NCBI RefSeq assembly: GCF_002902725.1
Contig: NZ_PPRT01000032.1
Coordinates: forward strand, 1-44,903
Reading direction: 5' to 3'
DNA length: 44,903 nt
Origin: Staphylococcus caprae
Lineage (GTDB): Bacteria; Bacillota; Bacilli; Staphylococcales; Staphylococcaceae
Below the pieces are notes generated by a model. The model had not been told where the DNA came from. It saw nothing but the letters and a program-made list of their open reading frames with translations, and did no database searches. This document shows positions 18,426-27,726 of the stretch, in pieces. Both the position numbers and the translations under genes were made by a program. Each line of letters starts with the position of its first letter. The stretch's first letter is position 1.

Positions 18426-21179
18426 TTAGTCTCTGTCATTGTCTCTACCTTTATCGACATGTTCGTCATATCTTTCATTAGAGCGACGTTGATAGTCGTC
18501 ATAAATAGCTTTGTTATTTTCTCGAGCGTATAACATTAATGCATTAAATAACATATCTTGATCATTTGATTCACCAGATAATTGTTTAAATAAATCAGTC
18601 GTGCGAGATTCCCTTTCTGAACGTTGCGGTTTTTCTTGGTTACGACGATATGCTTCATCATGTCGAGGTTGATGGTCATATCTATTATGCGTATCTTCTC
18701 GATGATAATGGTGATTGTCTTGAGTGTACATAGACTCATAATCTACTTGATTTCGATGGTTGCGTGATTGATTATTGTTGTTTGGATCTCCATACTCTGA
18801 TCTACGATATTGTGAATCATTTTCCGGAAAATGATCTTCACGATAGCCACGACGATCATCATCCAGGCGAACATATCGAGGATAGTCTTCACTCTCATTA
18901 TGAGCGTCTGTATGGTTGTCACTGTGACGATAGTCATAACGGTTATCATCATCAAAGCGTTGAGCGTCATGTCTATAACTTTCACCATGATGATCACCAT
19001 ATTGCGTGTCTTCAGCAGCCTTCGTATTTGAATGATCTTGATCTAAAGCTTTACCTTCAATATCAATCTTAGGTAAGACGCTACCTAACCATTTAGGAAT
19101 GTACCAAGAGCCTTTACCGAATAATTTAGTAAGTGCAGGAATCAATGTCATACGTACGATAAATGCATCGAAGAGGACACCGAATGCGAGTGAAATACCC
19201 ATTGATTTAATTGCTGAATCTTCTTGGAAGACGAAAGCAATAAATACGCTGAACATAATCAATGCTGCGGCAACGATAACTGGGCCACTTTCTTTGATAC
19301 CAACGCGAATGGAATGGTCATTATCACCTGTTTTACTATATTCTTCGTGGACGCGTGTCATCAAGAATAGTTCGTAGTCAATTGCTAGACCGAAGAGAAG
19401 GCCAATAGTGATAACTGGTAGGAATGCTAATAACGGACCAGTATTTTCAACGCCGAACAAGCCTCCTAAGAAGCCATCTTGCATGACGAGTGTTGTAAAT
19501 CCGAGTGTCGCTAGTAGGGATAAGACGAACCCGAGTACAGCTTTCAATGGTACTAAGATTGAACGGAATACAAAGACGAGTAGTACAAATGCTAAGAGTA
19601 CGATAACACCTGCGAATACTGGAATCGCTTCGTTAAGCTTTTCAGACATATCAATGTTGATTACACTTTGTCCTGAAATTTCTGTATTGAAGTCATATTT
19701 TTCTTTGGCCGTTTTATTATAGTCACGTAAATCGTAAACTAAATGATTTGTAGATTGTGCATTTGGACCATCTTCAGGAATCACAGAAATTAACGCATAG
19801 TGTTGATTATCATTAAGTTGTGGTGTCGCCACTTTGTCTACATTGTCCATATCTTTAATATCATCTTTGATATTATTTAAGTCTTGTTGAATATCCTTTT
19901 TACTGCCGCCATCTTTCGTATTTACGAGCATTACAATTTGACCATTATAGCCCGCACCGAAGTTGTCTGTGATTAAGTTATATGCTTTATGTGCTGACGT
20001 ATTATTAGCTTTAAGGCTGTCGTCTGGAATACCTAAACGCATTCCACTTATAGGAAGTGCTGCAGCAATTAAAATAAGTAAACTGATAACAATTGCAATC
20101 ACAGGCTTACCAACAACGAACTTAGCCCATGGATGATCTTTTGGATTTTTACTTTTTTCAGGTTTATCTTTAATCTTGATGCGTTTATGGAACACACTGA
20201 TTAGTGCAGGTAAGAGTGTCAATGCAGCTAATACGGCAAATAACACACTAATCGCAGAAGCGAATCCCATAATTGCTAGGAAATCAATGCCTACAAGGGA
20301 TAGACCGCATACTGCAATCATCACTGTTACCCCTGCGAAAATAACGGCACTGCCTGCAGTACCAACGGCTGTAGCAATAGCCTCAATCGGTTCTAAACCA
20401 CGTTTACGAACTTCCTTATATCTAAATAGTATAAATAAGGAGTAGTCGATACCAACAGCGAGTCCAATCATGACTGCTAACGTGAGTGTAAAGTTTGGAA
20501 TGTCGAATACGAATGTAAGTAAAGAGATAATTCCGACACTTGAACTCAAACCAATAATTGCACTCACAATCGGCATACCTGCTGCAATAAGCGAACCGAA
20601 CGTGATAAGCAAGATGATAAATGCAGTGACAATACCTACAATTTCAGATGTGCCACCGACTTCAGAGTTCATTGAGCCACCTTGAGTTTGCTCAATTTGA
20701 AGGTTATGATCTGCTTTGACATCATCTAATTCTTTATCAATCGTTTTTTTAGAAGAATCTTGCAAGGCTGTTTGGTTAACTACATAGTTAACGGTTGCAA
20801 TTGCAGTATCTTTATCATCGTTAATTTGATGTGATTCATACGGATTGCTTACGTTTTGTACGTAATCGTCATCCTGTTTGATATGATCAAGCGCTTTTTC
20901 AATATCTTTTTTCGTATCTTTATCTGTGATGCCATTCTTCTTATCGGAATGGAACACAATTTTCATCGAGGCTTTTTGACTATCCTGATGAAATTCTTTA
21001 GAAATTTTATCATTTGTATCTAATGATTTTAGGCCATTCATTGTAATGTCATTATCAAATTTAGGTGAGTTAATCATGAGTGGTGTAATGATTACGCCTA
21101 GAACAATTAGCCACGCCACAATACTGACCCATTTGTTCTTAGCAATAAATTTGCCTAATTTGTATAAAACTTTTGCCAA
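18426..21179 (-). CDS. MMPL/RND family membrane exporter with long hydrophilic tail
   Basis: 917 residues starting at a TTG codon (21179) placed 7 nt after AGGAGG; the ATG inside that spacer is out of frame. It has two repeats of one transmembrane helix, a large outer-face domain and a block of about five helices, giving 11-12 spans. 'GLAVGIDYSLFILFRYKEVRKRG' and 'GLLFGLAIDYELFLMTRVHEEY' are the paired GxxxDY proton-relay motifs of MMPL proteins. These export lipids, fatty acids or other amphiphiles; S. aureus FarE is a relative. The last ~220 residues (19110-18429) are rich in His, Asp, Arg, Tyr and Asn and probably disordered. Confidence 0.92.
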   Translation of the reverse strand: MAKVLYKLGKFIAKNKWVSIVAWLIVLGVIITPLMINSPKFDNDITMNGLKSLDTNDKISKEFHQDSQKASMKIVFHSDKKNGITDKDTKKDIEKALDHIKQDDDYVQNVSNPYESHQINDDKDTAIATVNYVVNQTALQDSSKKTIDKELDDVKADHNLQIEQTQGGSMNSEVGGTSEIVGIVTAFIILLITFGSLIAAGMPIVSAIIGLSSSVGIISLLTFVFDIPNFTLTLAVMIGLAVGIDYSLFILFRYKEVRKRGLEPIEAIATAVGTAGSAVIFAGVTVMIAVCGLSLVGIDFLAIMGFASAISVLFAVLAALTLLPALISVFHKRIKIKDKPEKSKNPKDHPWAKFVVGKPVIAIVISLLILIAAALPISGMRLGIPDDSLKANNTSAHKAYNLITDNFGAGYNGQIVMLVNTKDGGSKKDIQQDLNNIKDDIKDMDNVDKVATPQLNDNQHYALISVIPEDGPNAQSTNHLVYDLRDYNKTAKEKYDFNTEISGQSVINIDMSEKLNEAIPVFAGVIVLLAFVLLVFVFRSILVPLKAVLGFVLSLLATLGFTTLVMQDGFLGGLFGVENTGPLLAFLPVITIGLLFGLAIDYELFLMTRVHEEYSKTGDNDHSIRVGIKESGPVIVAAALIMFSVFIAFVFQEDSAIKSMGISLAFGVLFDAFIVRMTLIPALTKLFGKGSWYIPKWLGSVLPKIDIEGKALDQDHSNTKAAEDTQYGDHHGESYRHDAQRFDDDNRYDYRHSDNHTDAHNESEDYPRYVRLDDDRRGYREDHFPENDSQYRRSEYGDPNNNNQSRNHRNQVDYESMYTQDNHHYHREDTHNRYDHQPRHDEAYRRNQEKPQRSERESRTTDLFKQLSGESNDQDMLFNALMLYARENNKAIYDDYQRRSNERYDEHVDKGRDNDRD

Positions 21180-21394
21180 GACATTTCCTCCTATTTGTGA
21201 ATAATTTTTGCAACAGAGTGTGAAATTCTAAAATATTTTAACGCAATTTGAGTGCGAAAAATGAAGATGTTTGAAAGTTACATATACTAATTTAACAATT
21301 TTGCAAAGCCCTAAACACCACTATTTAGTGCAAGGTGTGGAAAAATGCAACAGATAGTCAGAATTGTTGTGAATTTTTTGTGAAAGTAATGATT

Positions 21395-21571
21395 TTATAG
21401 CGAAGAATTAACGAAATGACCAATCAAACAAAGAAATCCTATTAATAAAAGACATAAACCAGGTACATAGATTTTCTCTCTTAAATCGAGTGAATCAGAT
21501 TTTGAGACAATGAGACTAACTAATATGAGCGATAAACCAAGAACAGTTAAAATTATAGAAATAACCAACAT
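21395..21571 (-). CDS. 58-residue two-span membrane protein
   Basis: An ATG ORF preceded by a perfect AGGAGG (CTAGGAGGTTTACCT-ATG). The product has two hydrophobic segments (about 2-22 and 35-53) separated by a charged loop 'SKSDSLDLREK'. The good ribosome binding site and protein-like composition support a real gene. It is 215 bp upstream of the MMPL gene on the same strand and directly follows the stop of a 45-codon ORF. Function is unknown. Confidence 0.68.
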   Translation of the reverse strand: MLVISIILTVLGLSLILVSLIVSKSDSLDLREKIYVPGLCLLLIGFLCLIGHFVNSSL

Positions 21572-21582
21572 AGGTAAACCTC

Positions 21583-21720
21583 CTAGAGTGATTCGTAGAT
21601 GCGTGGTTGAATAGCGTCTTTATATAGATTAGGCTGACTGATATGCCAGTACTTCTCTTTGATTAACGAGGATTTGCTTACTCTTTGCTTCAACAATTTT
21701 ACTTTGTCGATAAGTTTCAT
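21583..21720 (-). CDS. Possible 45-residue basic small protein
   Basis: The ATG ORF encodes MKLIDKVKLLKQRVSKSSLI and then a segment with KEKYWHISQPNLYKDAIQ, ending RIYESL. It is Lys-rich with an amphipathic N-terminus. Its TAG stop lies immediately before the AGGAGG of the 58-residue ORF, an arrangement typical of translational coupling. There is no clear ribosome binding site of its own and an in-frame TAA is 6 nt upstream, so the start is not confirmed. Confidence 0.42.
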   Translation of the reverse strand: MKLIDKVKLLKQRVSKSSLIKEKYWHISQPNLYKDAIQPRIYESL

Positions 21721-21932
21721 ATTTTACGATTTCATTTGCTTATTCCCGCTTTATACACGAATATTTAAGTGAATGCGCCGATATTTCAAACAATGTGTGA
21801 CATATCGTTGTAGAAATATAAATTCTATAAAAGTACGTATTTAAAAAATTTATAAAAATTTAATATCTATTCACTTTATTCATATATTTACTACAAAAAA
21901 ATAAGCTAAGTTGAATGTAGAGGTGATAATAA

Positions 21933-22730
21933 ATGAAACATTCATTAATCAAAGTAGGGATGATAACGACTTCTATTTTACTTAGTTGTGGCATTACTAA
22001 AAATGTTCAAGCAGCAACGAATCAACCTGACCAATATGAAGTGAAGGTTTATGCTGATAGTCATAAAGTGGTAAAAGACAATCGTCATATTAAACATAGT
22101 GTGTTAGAAGCATTAGGTTCTAGTGATAAAGATGAAGATTTTAATGTACAATATTTAGATGATACAAACCGCACTAACTATCAAAATAATGTGACATATC
22201 GTTTGCGTAAATCTGAAGATGATAATGACCACGAGTTGCAATACAAAAAACGCTATTCGATTTCTAATCATGATGTCTCTCGTGCGATACAACAAGCTAA
22301 ATCCGAAGGGTATAACGGCGACGAATATGAGGTTGAATTCGGTGAAAATAAAGAAACACTTAGTGTAACTAAAGAGGCAAAAGAACATTTAAATTTAGAA
22401 AAAGATACTATGCCAAATGCACAGGATAGTTTGAAAATATTAAAAACTCATGCAGAAAAGCCGTATAGTGAAACATTAAATAAGATGAATCAACCAAGCT
22501 TAATTGGTCCAGTTCATTTTGAACGTCATAAAGGGAATATTGATGGTAATAAAGTAAAAATTGAAAATTGGGATATTAAAAATCAAAATATAGTAGAAAT
22601 TTCAGCGAAGGTAAACAATGAGGAGGATGCAAAACGCGTACAAAGTGCAATTGTTAAGAAATTAGACCAACTCGGCATTCATGAGAAGAAAGATCAACTC
22701 AAAACAAATCTTATTTTTGATAATTACTAG
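21933..22730 (+). CDS. Secreted protein with CYTH-like domain
   Basis: 265 residues. A signal peptide (hydrophobic core 7-20, probable cleavage after VQA at residue 27) lacks a lipobox, so the mature protein should be secreted. The mature part begins 'QYEVKVYADSHKVV' and continues with 'VTYRLRKSEDD', 'ELQYKKRYSIS' and 'YEVEFGENKETLS'. This alternation of charged beta strands resembles CYTH/triphosphate-tunnel enzymes, which bind phosphates with inward-facing Arg, Lys and Glu. Export of such a domain is unusual. GAGGTGATAATAA precedes the ATG. Monocistronic, with a terminator after it. CYTH membership is my reading and not verified by search. Confidence 0.6.
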   Translation: MKHSLIKVGMITTSILLSCGITKNVQAATNQPDQYEVKVYADSHKVVKDNRHIKHSVLEALGSSDKDEDFNVQYLDDTNRTNYQNNVTYRLRKSEDDNDHELQYKKRYSISNHDVSRAIQQAKSEGYNGDEYEVEFGENKETLSVTKEAKEHLNLEKDTMPNAQDSLKILKTHAEKPYSETLNKMNQPSLIGPVHFERHKGNIDGNKVKIENWDIKNQNIVEISAKVNNEEDAKRVQSAIVKKLDQLGIHEKKDQLKTNLIFDNY

Positions 22731-22819
22731 ACTTGTGAAAGGCGCTTTACTCCTAAATATAAATCACATTTAGAACAATCGTTCGATTCTAGACGAGCGA
22801 ACTGCATAACTATAATAAA

Positions 22820-22861
22820 AGCCCTTAAAATGTTTGTTTAAACAAATCTATTTTAAGGGCT
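22820..22861. terminator. Bidirectional terminator after the CYTH-like gene
   Basis: AGCCCTTAAAAT (22820-22831) pairs with ATTTTAAGGGCT (22850-22861). The loop contains a second palindrome, TTTGTTTAAACAAA. It serves the + strand gene and the convergent LysR pseudogene. Confidence 0.88.
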
Positions 22862-22917
22862 GGTATATTAGACTACCAATCATACACATGTCTCTTTATA
22901 TTTTGGGACTAGCTCAT

Positions 22918-23852
22918 TTAATTTTGCATCGTTTCCTCAAAATTCACATTGTATATTAATGAAATAAAGTTTTGAATTACGGGAGTTAAATATAAATCAT
23001 CACGATAAACAATGGAGATATATCTTGGCTTTGGTCCATTGGGGACCTTTTTACAAATAATGACATTATGATGCTGAATCGCACTATGACTTATTAAACT
23101 CAAGTATTTAGAATATTTAATCGTTTCTAGAATACTACTCAAACTATTTGATTGCATACGTGCACGTAGCGAGACTAAATTATCACGTCGCCACTCATCG
23201 ATACTTTCTCTAGTAGAGCCCCGCCACTATGTATAACAAAATCATATTGCTCTACATCCTTCATAGTTAACTCTTGTTGGTGAGCAAGGGGATGATCTTT
23301 ATACATGGCCACCATCAATTCATTCTCCATAAAACGCTTAACTTTTAAATCATTTTCATAAAAACCGTTTTCAGAGATTACTGCAATTTCAATTTCCCTA
23401 TTTCTTAATTTCTGAATAATATTCGGAGCTGTATCTACAGTTAAATCAATTTGAATATTTGGATGATGATGCATATAGTTTTTGAATGCTTCAGGTAAAA
23501 TATGATAAACAGGTGCATGACTTGCGCCAATTTTTAAAGTTCCACGCTTCGAGGCTTTAAAATCTGCCATGACATCGTTCGTTTCTTGCATTAAGTTTAA
23601 GAGTTTAGTTGTATTGCGATATAACAACTCGCCTGCTTCCGTTAATTTAAAATGTTTACCTTTTTTATAATACAAAGGAATGCCATAGTTTTTATTCAAA
23701 TTTTTCAAATGGAAAGTGACAGTAGGTTGTGTAATATTCATAGATTCAGCCACGGCATTTTCATTTTGAAATTCTACAAATTGCTTAAAAATCATCAACT
23801 GCTTCGTATTCAACTTTGCTTCAACCCCCAAATATAAATTTTCTCTATACAT
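22918..23852 (-). pseudogene. LysR family regulator broken by a frameshift
   Basis: The N-terminal 220 residues contain a LysR winged helix-turn-helix ('NTKQLMIFKQFVEFQNENAV', 'NITQPTVTFHLKNLNK') and the first half of the effector domain. Near 23219-23222 (CCCC on the + strand) the frame shifts and soon stops. The rest continues in another frame as STRESIDEWRRDNLVSLRAR, then MQSNSLSS to 22918. The total of 935 bp equals 312 codons minus one base, so a 1-bp deletion in a G tract fits. The first ATG is at 23852; a TTG 39 nt later, after GGGGGTTGAAG, is an alternative start (MNTKQL). It is divergent from the ABC importer operon and was probably its regulator. Confidence 0.8.
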
Positions 23853-23951
23853 TTATACATATTACATATACTTTTTTGAGTTAGCGTTAACATTTCATTT
23901 AATAATTATTAACAATCTTTTTCTATAGTAATAATTGAAAGAGGTGAGGAT

Positions 23952-25016
23952 GTGGTTTTAGAACTCCAAAATATTAAAAAATCATTCGGTTCGAAAACAG
24001 TGATTCATGATATTGATTTGACAATTGAAAGTGGCAAATTTGTTTCTTTATTGGGCGCTTCGGGTTGTGGCAAGACAACATTGCTAAGACTGATAGCTGG
24101 TTTGGAAACACCAGATTCTGGAAGTATTGTCCATAATCATTGCACATATTATGATTCACGCCAGCATACATATGTTCCACCGGCACAAAGAGATTTAGGG
24201 ATGGTCTTTCAAGATTTTGCATTGTGGCCACATATGTCAGTCTTTCAAAATGTAGCGTATCCATTGAAAGTTAAGAAAGATACTAAAAATTTGAAAACAC
24301 GGGTCATGCAAGCATTAAAAGAAGTTCATTTAGAAGAGCATTATGACAAAGCCATTCATCAACTTTCGGGAGGACAACAACAACGTGTTTCATTAGCAAG
24401 AGCAATTATTTCACAGTCTCAACTCATATTAATGGATGAGCCTTTATCAGCGCTAGATGCGAGTTTGAGGGAAGATATGCAGATATTAATTCAAAAATTG
24501 ATAAAAACATATCACATGACCGCTATTTTTGTAACGCATGATCAATATGAGGCCATGAGTATGTCAGATGATGTGGCAGTGATGTCGAATGGGCATATTG
24601 TGCAATATGGCACGCCAGAAGAATTATATCACCGTCCTATGAATAAAGAAGTAGCGACCTTCATAGGAAAGGGAACCTATTTAGAAGGTATCGTTCACAA
24701 TCAAGTATTAAGCACAAATGAGGGTTTTCAACTTAATCATTCTATCCAAGCTCAAGAAGGGAAATATGGTGTATTAATCCGCCCAGAACATGTTCATATT
24801 CAAGAGCATGATCATTCAGAGGCTACACCTGCAACCATTCAAACAGTCAGCTTCACAGGTGAACATTACCAATACACGGCTACGTCGAATGGTGTGGATA
24901 TCATGTTTTACGATAGTAAGTATTTTCAAGAGAATGAGACGATTCATTTAACTTTCGATATTCCTGAAAATTATTTCATAAAAATGGGGGACACTAAACA
25001 TGAAGAAGTTCACTAA
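23952..25016 (+). CDS. ABC transporter ATP-binding protein (FbpC/PotA-type)
   Basis: 354 residues starting at GTG (23952) after GAGGTGAGGA; the overlapping ATG is out of frame and closed. Walker A GASGCGKTT is at 35-43, signature LSGGQ at 138-142, Walker B LILMDE at 158-163 and the switch His in 'VTHDQYEAMS'. A C-terminal TOBE domain (about 235-350) follows, as in importers for iron, polyamines, sulfate or aminoethylphosphonate. It energises the permease encoded two genes downstream. Its 3' end overlaps the binding-protein gene by 17 bp. Confidence 0.93.
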   Translation: MVLELQNIKKSFGSKTVIHDIDLTIESGKFVSLLGASGCGKTTLLRLIAGLETPDSGSIVHNHCTYYDSRQHTYVPPAQRDLGMVFQDFALWPHMSVFQNVAYPLKVKKDTKNLKTRVMQALKEVHLEEHYDKAIHQLSGGQQQRVSLARAIISQSQLILMDEPLSALDASLREDMQILIQKLIKTYHMTAIFVTHDQYEAMSMSDDVAVMSNGHIVQYGTPEELYHRPMNKEVATFIGKGTYLEGIVHNQVLSTNEGFQLNHSIQAQEGKYGVLIRPEHVHIQEHDHSEATPATIQTVSFTGEHYQYTATSNGVDIMFYDSKYFQENETIHLTFDIPENYFIKMGDTKHEEVH

Positions 25017-26040
25017 ATACATTTTGATTTTAATTGCGACTGTAGTTTTATTAGCAGCATGCCAAAATAAACCAGAAAATGGCGACAATGGAAGTAAAGA
25101 TTCAACATCGAGTTCAAATGACGGAAACAATAAAGACAAACTCGTTTTATACGCAGCAGGTTCTGACAACTTAGTTAATGATATGGTGAAACAATTTGAG
25201 AAGCAGACCGGTAAAAAAGTTCAAGTTTTCCAAGGTACGACAGGTGAAATTCTAGGACGTTTAGAAGCTGAAAAAGATAATCCTAAAGCTGATGTTGTAC
25301 AACTTGCATCACTACCAGCAGCTTTAGATTATAAGAAAAAGGGATTAATTGAACCGTATAAAGTTAAAAATCATAAAAAGTTATATAAAGATTGGATAGA
25401 CAAAGATGGTTACTACTACGGTTTTAGTGGAAGTGCTTTAGGTCTATCTTATAATACTAAAAATGTCAAACATCCACCTGAAGACGATAAAGATTTAACG
25501 AAAGCGACATATAAAGATAAAATTGCGGTTCCAGATCCTTCAGAATCAGGGACAGCTTTAGATTTATTATCAATCAAAGTTAATAATGAAGGTAATAAAG
25601 CTTGGGATGAATATAAAGATTTGAAAAAGAATGGCATGAAATTAGCAGGCGCGAATAAACCAGCATTAGAATCTGTTATCAAAGGAGAAAATGACGTCGT
25701 TTATGGCGGAGTTGATTATATGGTGTACGCCGCTAAAGCAAAAGGAGAACCGGTAGATATTAAATATCCTAAGTCAGGTACAGCTATTTCACCACGCCCT
25801 GCATTTATTTTAAAATCTTCAAAACATAAAGATTTAGCTAAAAAATACATGGATTATGTCACAAGTTCAAAAGGTCAAAAACAAGTCGATGATCATTACC
25901 TTATTCCAGCAGACCAATCAGCTGAAAAGAAAAAAGGTAAAGCAAAACGTAAAGATATTAAGGAATATAAATACGATTGGAATAATTTAAGCGATAAAAG
26001 TGAAAAAGTATTGAAAAAATTCACGGAATTGATGAGATAA
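25000..26040 (+). CDS. ABC importer substrate-binding lipoprotein (FbpA/PhnS-like)
   Basis: 346 residues with a lipoprotein signal (lipobox LAAC, Cys21), a Ser/Asn/Asp linker and a family 1 extracellular binding domain starting 'KLVLYAAGSDNLVNDMVKQFEKQTG'. 'QVFQGTTGEILGRLEAEKDNPKADVV' is the common Fbp-type core. Ferric iron, 2-aminoethylphosphonate or sugar phosphates are possible ligands; the sequence alone does not decide. The ATG lies inside the end of the ATPase gene, and the permease starts 2 bp after its stop. Confidence 0.88.
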   Translation: MKKFTKYILILIATVVLLAACQNKPENGDNGSKDSTSSSNDGNNKDKLVLYAAGSDNLVNDMVKQFEKQTGKKVQVFQGTTGEILGRLEAEKDNPKADVVQLASLPAALDYKKKGLIEPYKVKNHKKLYKDWIDKDGYYYGFSGSALGLSYNTKNVKHPPEDDKDLTKATYKDKIAVPDPSESGTALDLLSIKVNNEGNKAWDEYKDLKKNGMKLAGANKPALESVIKGENDVVYGGVDYMVYAAKAKGEPVDIKYPKSGTAISPRPAFILKSSKHKDLAKKYMDYVTSSKGQKQVDDHYLIPADQSAEKKKGKAKRKDIKEYKYDWNNLSDKSEKVLKKFTELMR

Positions 26041-26041
26041 T

Positions 26042-27691
26042 ATGCGACAAGCAGCGACAATCAAACGTTTAAACCAAGTGTTAGCACTGATTGTACTTTT
26101 CCTGCTCATCGTCTTACCTTTATGTTTAATACTTTTTAAAGGGTTTGCGCCAGGAGAAGGTGGCACATTTGGAGAACACATACAACAGCTAGGAGAACAG
26201 TATCATCTTAAAATACTTTGGAATTCAATTATATTAGGTGTTTCAGTCGTTATTTTATGTACGGTTATAGCACTACCGCTCAGTTACATCATGACTAAAA
26301 CGTCACTCGCAAAATATCAATGGTTAGATTTAATCATTATGATTCCATTTATGACGCCACCCTATATTGGATCAATGGGGTGGATGCTGACCATGCAGAG
26401 AAATGGGCTGTTAGACCAACTCAGCCCCATTTTCTCCCATATCACGCCGTATTTCTTTAGTTTCTTTGGGATGGTCTTGATTATGAGTTGCCACCTGACA
26501 CCATTTTTATATGTTATCTTGAAAAATGCACTTATGAATATCCATCAGTCACAAGAAGAGGTAGCCGAAATATATGGTGGTACGTTCTTTTACCGATTCA
26601 GAAAAATCATCGCACCACTTTTTGCTTCAGGTTATAGCATGGGCGCGCTCCTTATTTTTGTAAAAACAATAGGAGAATTTGGTACACCAGTCACAATGGG
26701 TAACAAAATTGGCTTTCAAGTACTTACATCTGAAATTCATCATAGTGCTTCGATATGGCCGATTGATTTTCAAAGGGCAGCATTGTTATCAACACTATTA
26801 TTAGCAGTCAGCATGACAGTGTGGGCGTTACAACAATGGTTCCAATCACGTAATAATATAAATTCTAATTCAGGAAAAGGGCATAAAGTAAAGGTGCATC
26901 AACGTAGTAAATGGGACATACTTTGTTATGTCTTCGTAGCATGTGAAGTGTTTGTTACAATTATTCTACCTTACGCGAGTATCTTCATGAGTGCGTTTAT
27001 GAAACAACTTTCATCAGGGTTTCATCTAAATAACTTCACTCTTGATAATTTTATTCATGTCATTTCAGGTAACGGTGGCATTGCTTTATTCAATAGCATC
27101 ATGTTGGCTACAATTTCTGCTACGCTTGCAAGTGTCATTGGATTGTGGGTCGTTCTAATTACTCGAAAGCGTCATCGTTTAGGGCGTTTAATTGACTTTT
27201 CAAGTTTACTACCAAATACTGTGCCTGGCATTATAGTGGTGATTGGTCTTATACTATTCTGGAATAATAAATTTAATCCATTGCCAATCTATAATACAAT
27301 CTCTATATTAGTGGTTGCTTATACAGTACTCTATATTCCTTATGCAGTTCAGAATATAAGGACAGTTGATCAACAACTAAGTAAAAATCTTATTGAAGCG
27401 GCTGAAATTTCAGGAAGTAAAGGTTGGACATTGTTTAGAACAATTACATTACCTTTATTAAGACCAGGCATCGTTTCAGGGTGGATACTCATCTTTTGTA
27501 TATCAATGCGAGAACTTGTAGCTTCACTCATGTTAAGACCACCGAACACGGATACATCTTCAACTTTTATTTACAGACAGTTCGAACAAGGTGATTCCGC
27601 ACAGGGTATGGCTATGGCATTGTTATCTATAGGTATAACTTCAATTATTTTAATCATATTAGAGACATATCAAAGGAAGAAAAAGATTTAA
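26042..27691 (+). CDS. ABC importer permease, fused two-domain type (FbpB/PhnV-like)
   Basis: 549 residues with about 12 membrane spans in two similar halves. Each half carries an ABC-permease EAA-type loop: 'EEVAEIYGGTFFYRFRKIIAP' near 178 and 'EAAEISGSKGWTLFRTITLP' near 465. Such fused permeases are typical of ferric-iron and aminoethylphosphonate importers. Translation is probably coupled to the preceding gene (2-bp gap). It forms the channel for the neighbouring ATPase and lipoprotein. Confidence 0.9.
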   Translation: MRQAATIKRLNQVLALIVLFLLIVLPLCLILFKGFAPGEGGTFGEHIQQLGEQYHLKILWNSIILGVSVVILCTVIALPLSYIMTKTSLAKYQWLDLIIMIPFMTPPYIGSMGWMLTMQRNGLLDQLSPIFSHITPYFFSFFGMVLIMSCHLTPFLYVILKNALMNIHQSQEEVAEIYGGTFFYRFRKIIAPLFASGYSMGALLIFVKTIGEFGTPVTMGNKIGFQVLTSEIHHSASIWPIDFQRAALLSTLLLAVSMTVWALQQWFQSRNNINSNSGKGHKVKVHQRSKWDILCYVFVACEVFVTIILPYASIFMSAFMKQLSSGFHLNNFTLDNFIHVISGNGGIALFNSIMLATISATLASVIGLWVVLITRKRHRLGRLIDFSSLLPNTVPGIIVVIGLILFWNNKFNPLPIYNTISILVVAYTVLYIPYAVQNIRTVDQQLSKNLIEAAEISGSKGWTLFRTITLPLLRPGIVSGWILIFCISMRELVASLMLRPPNTDTSSTFIYRQFEQGDSAQGMAMALLSIGITSIILIILETYQRKKKI

Positions 27692-27726
27692 AGCGAAAGT
27701 AGTAGTGAGAGGAGCGTGAAAAAGAC

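Noticed and set aside
18536..19072. Several ORFs of 66-102 codons on both strands opposite or inside the MMPL tail
   Set aside because: They arise from the biased GAT/CAT/CGT codon content of the His/Asp/Arg-rich tail. None has a credible start site, and the MMPL frame runs through.
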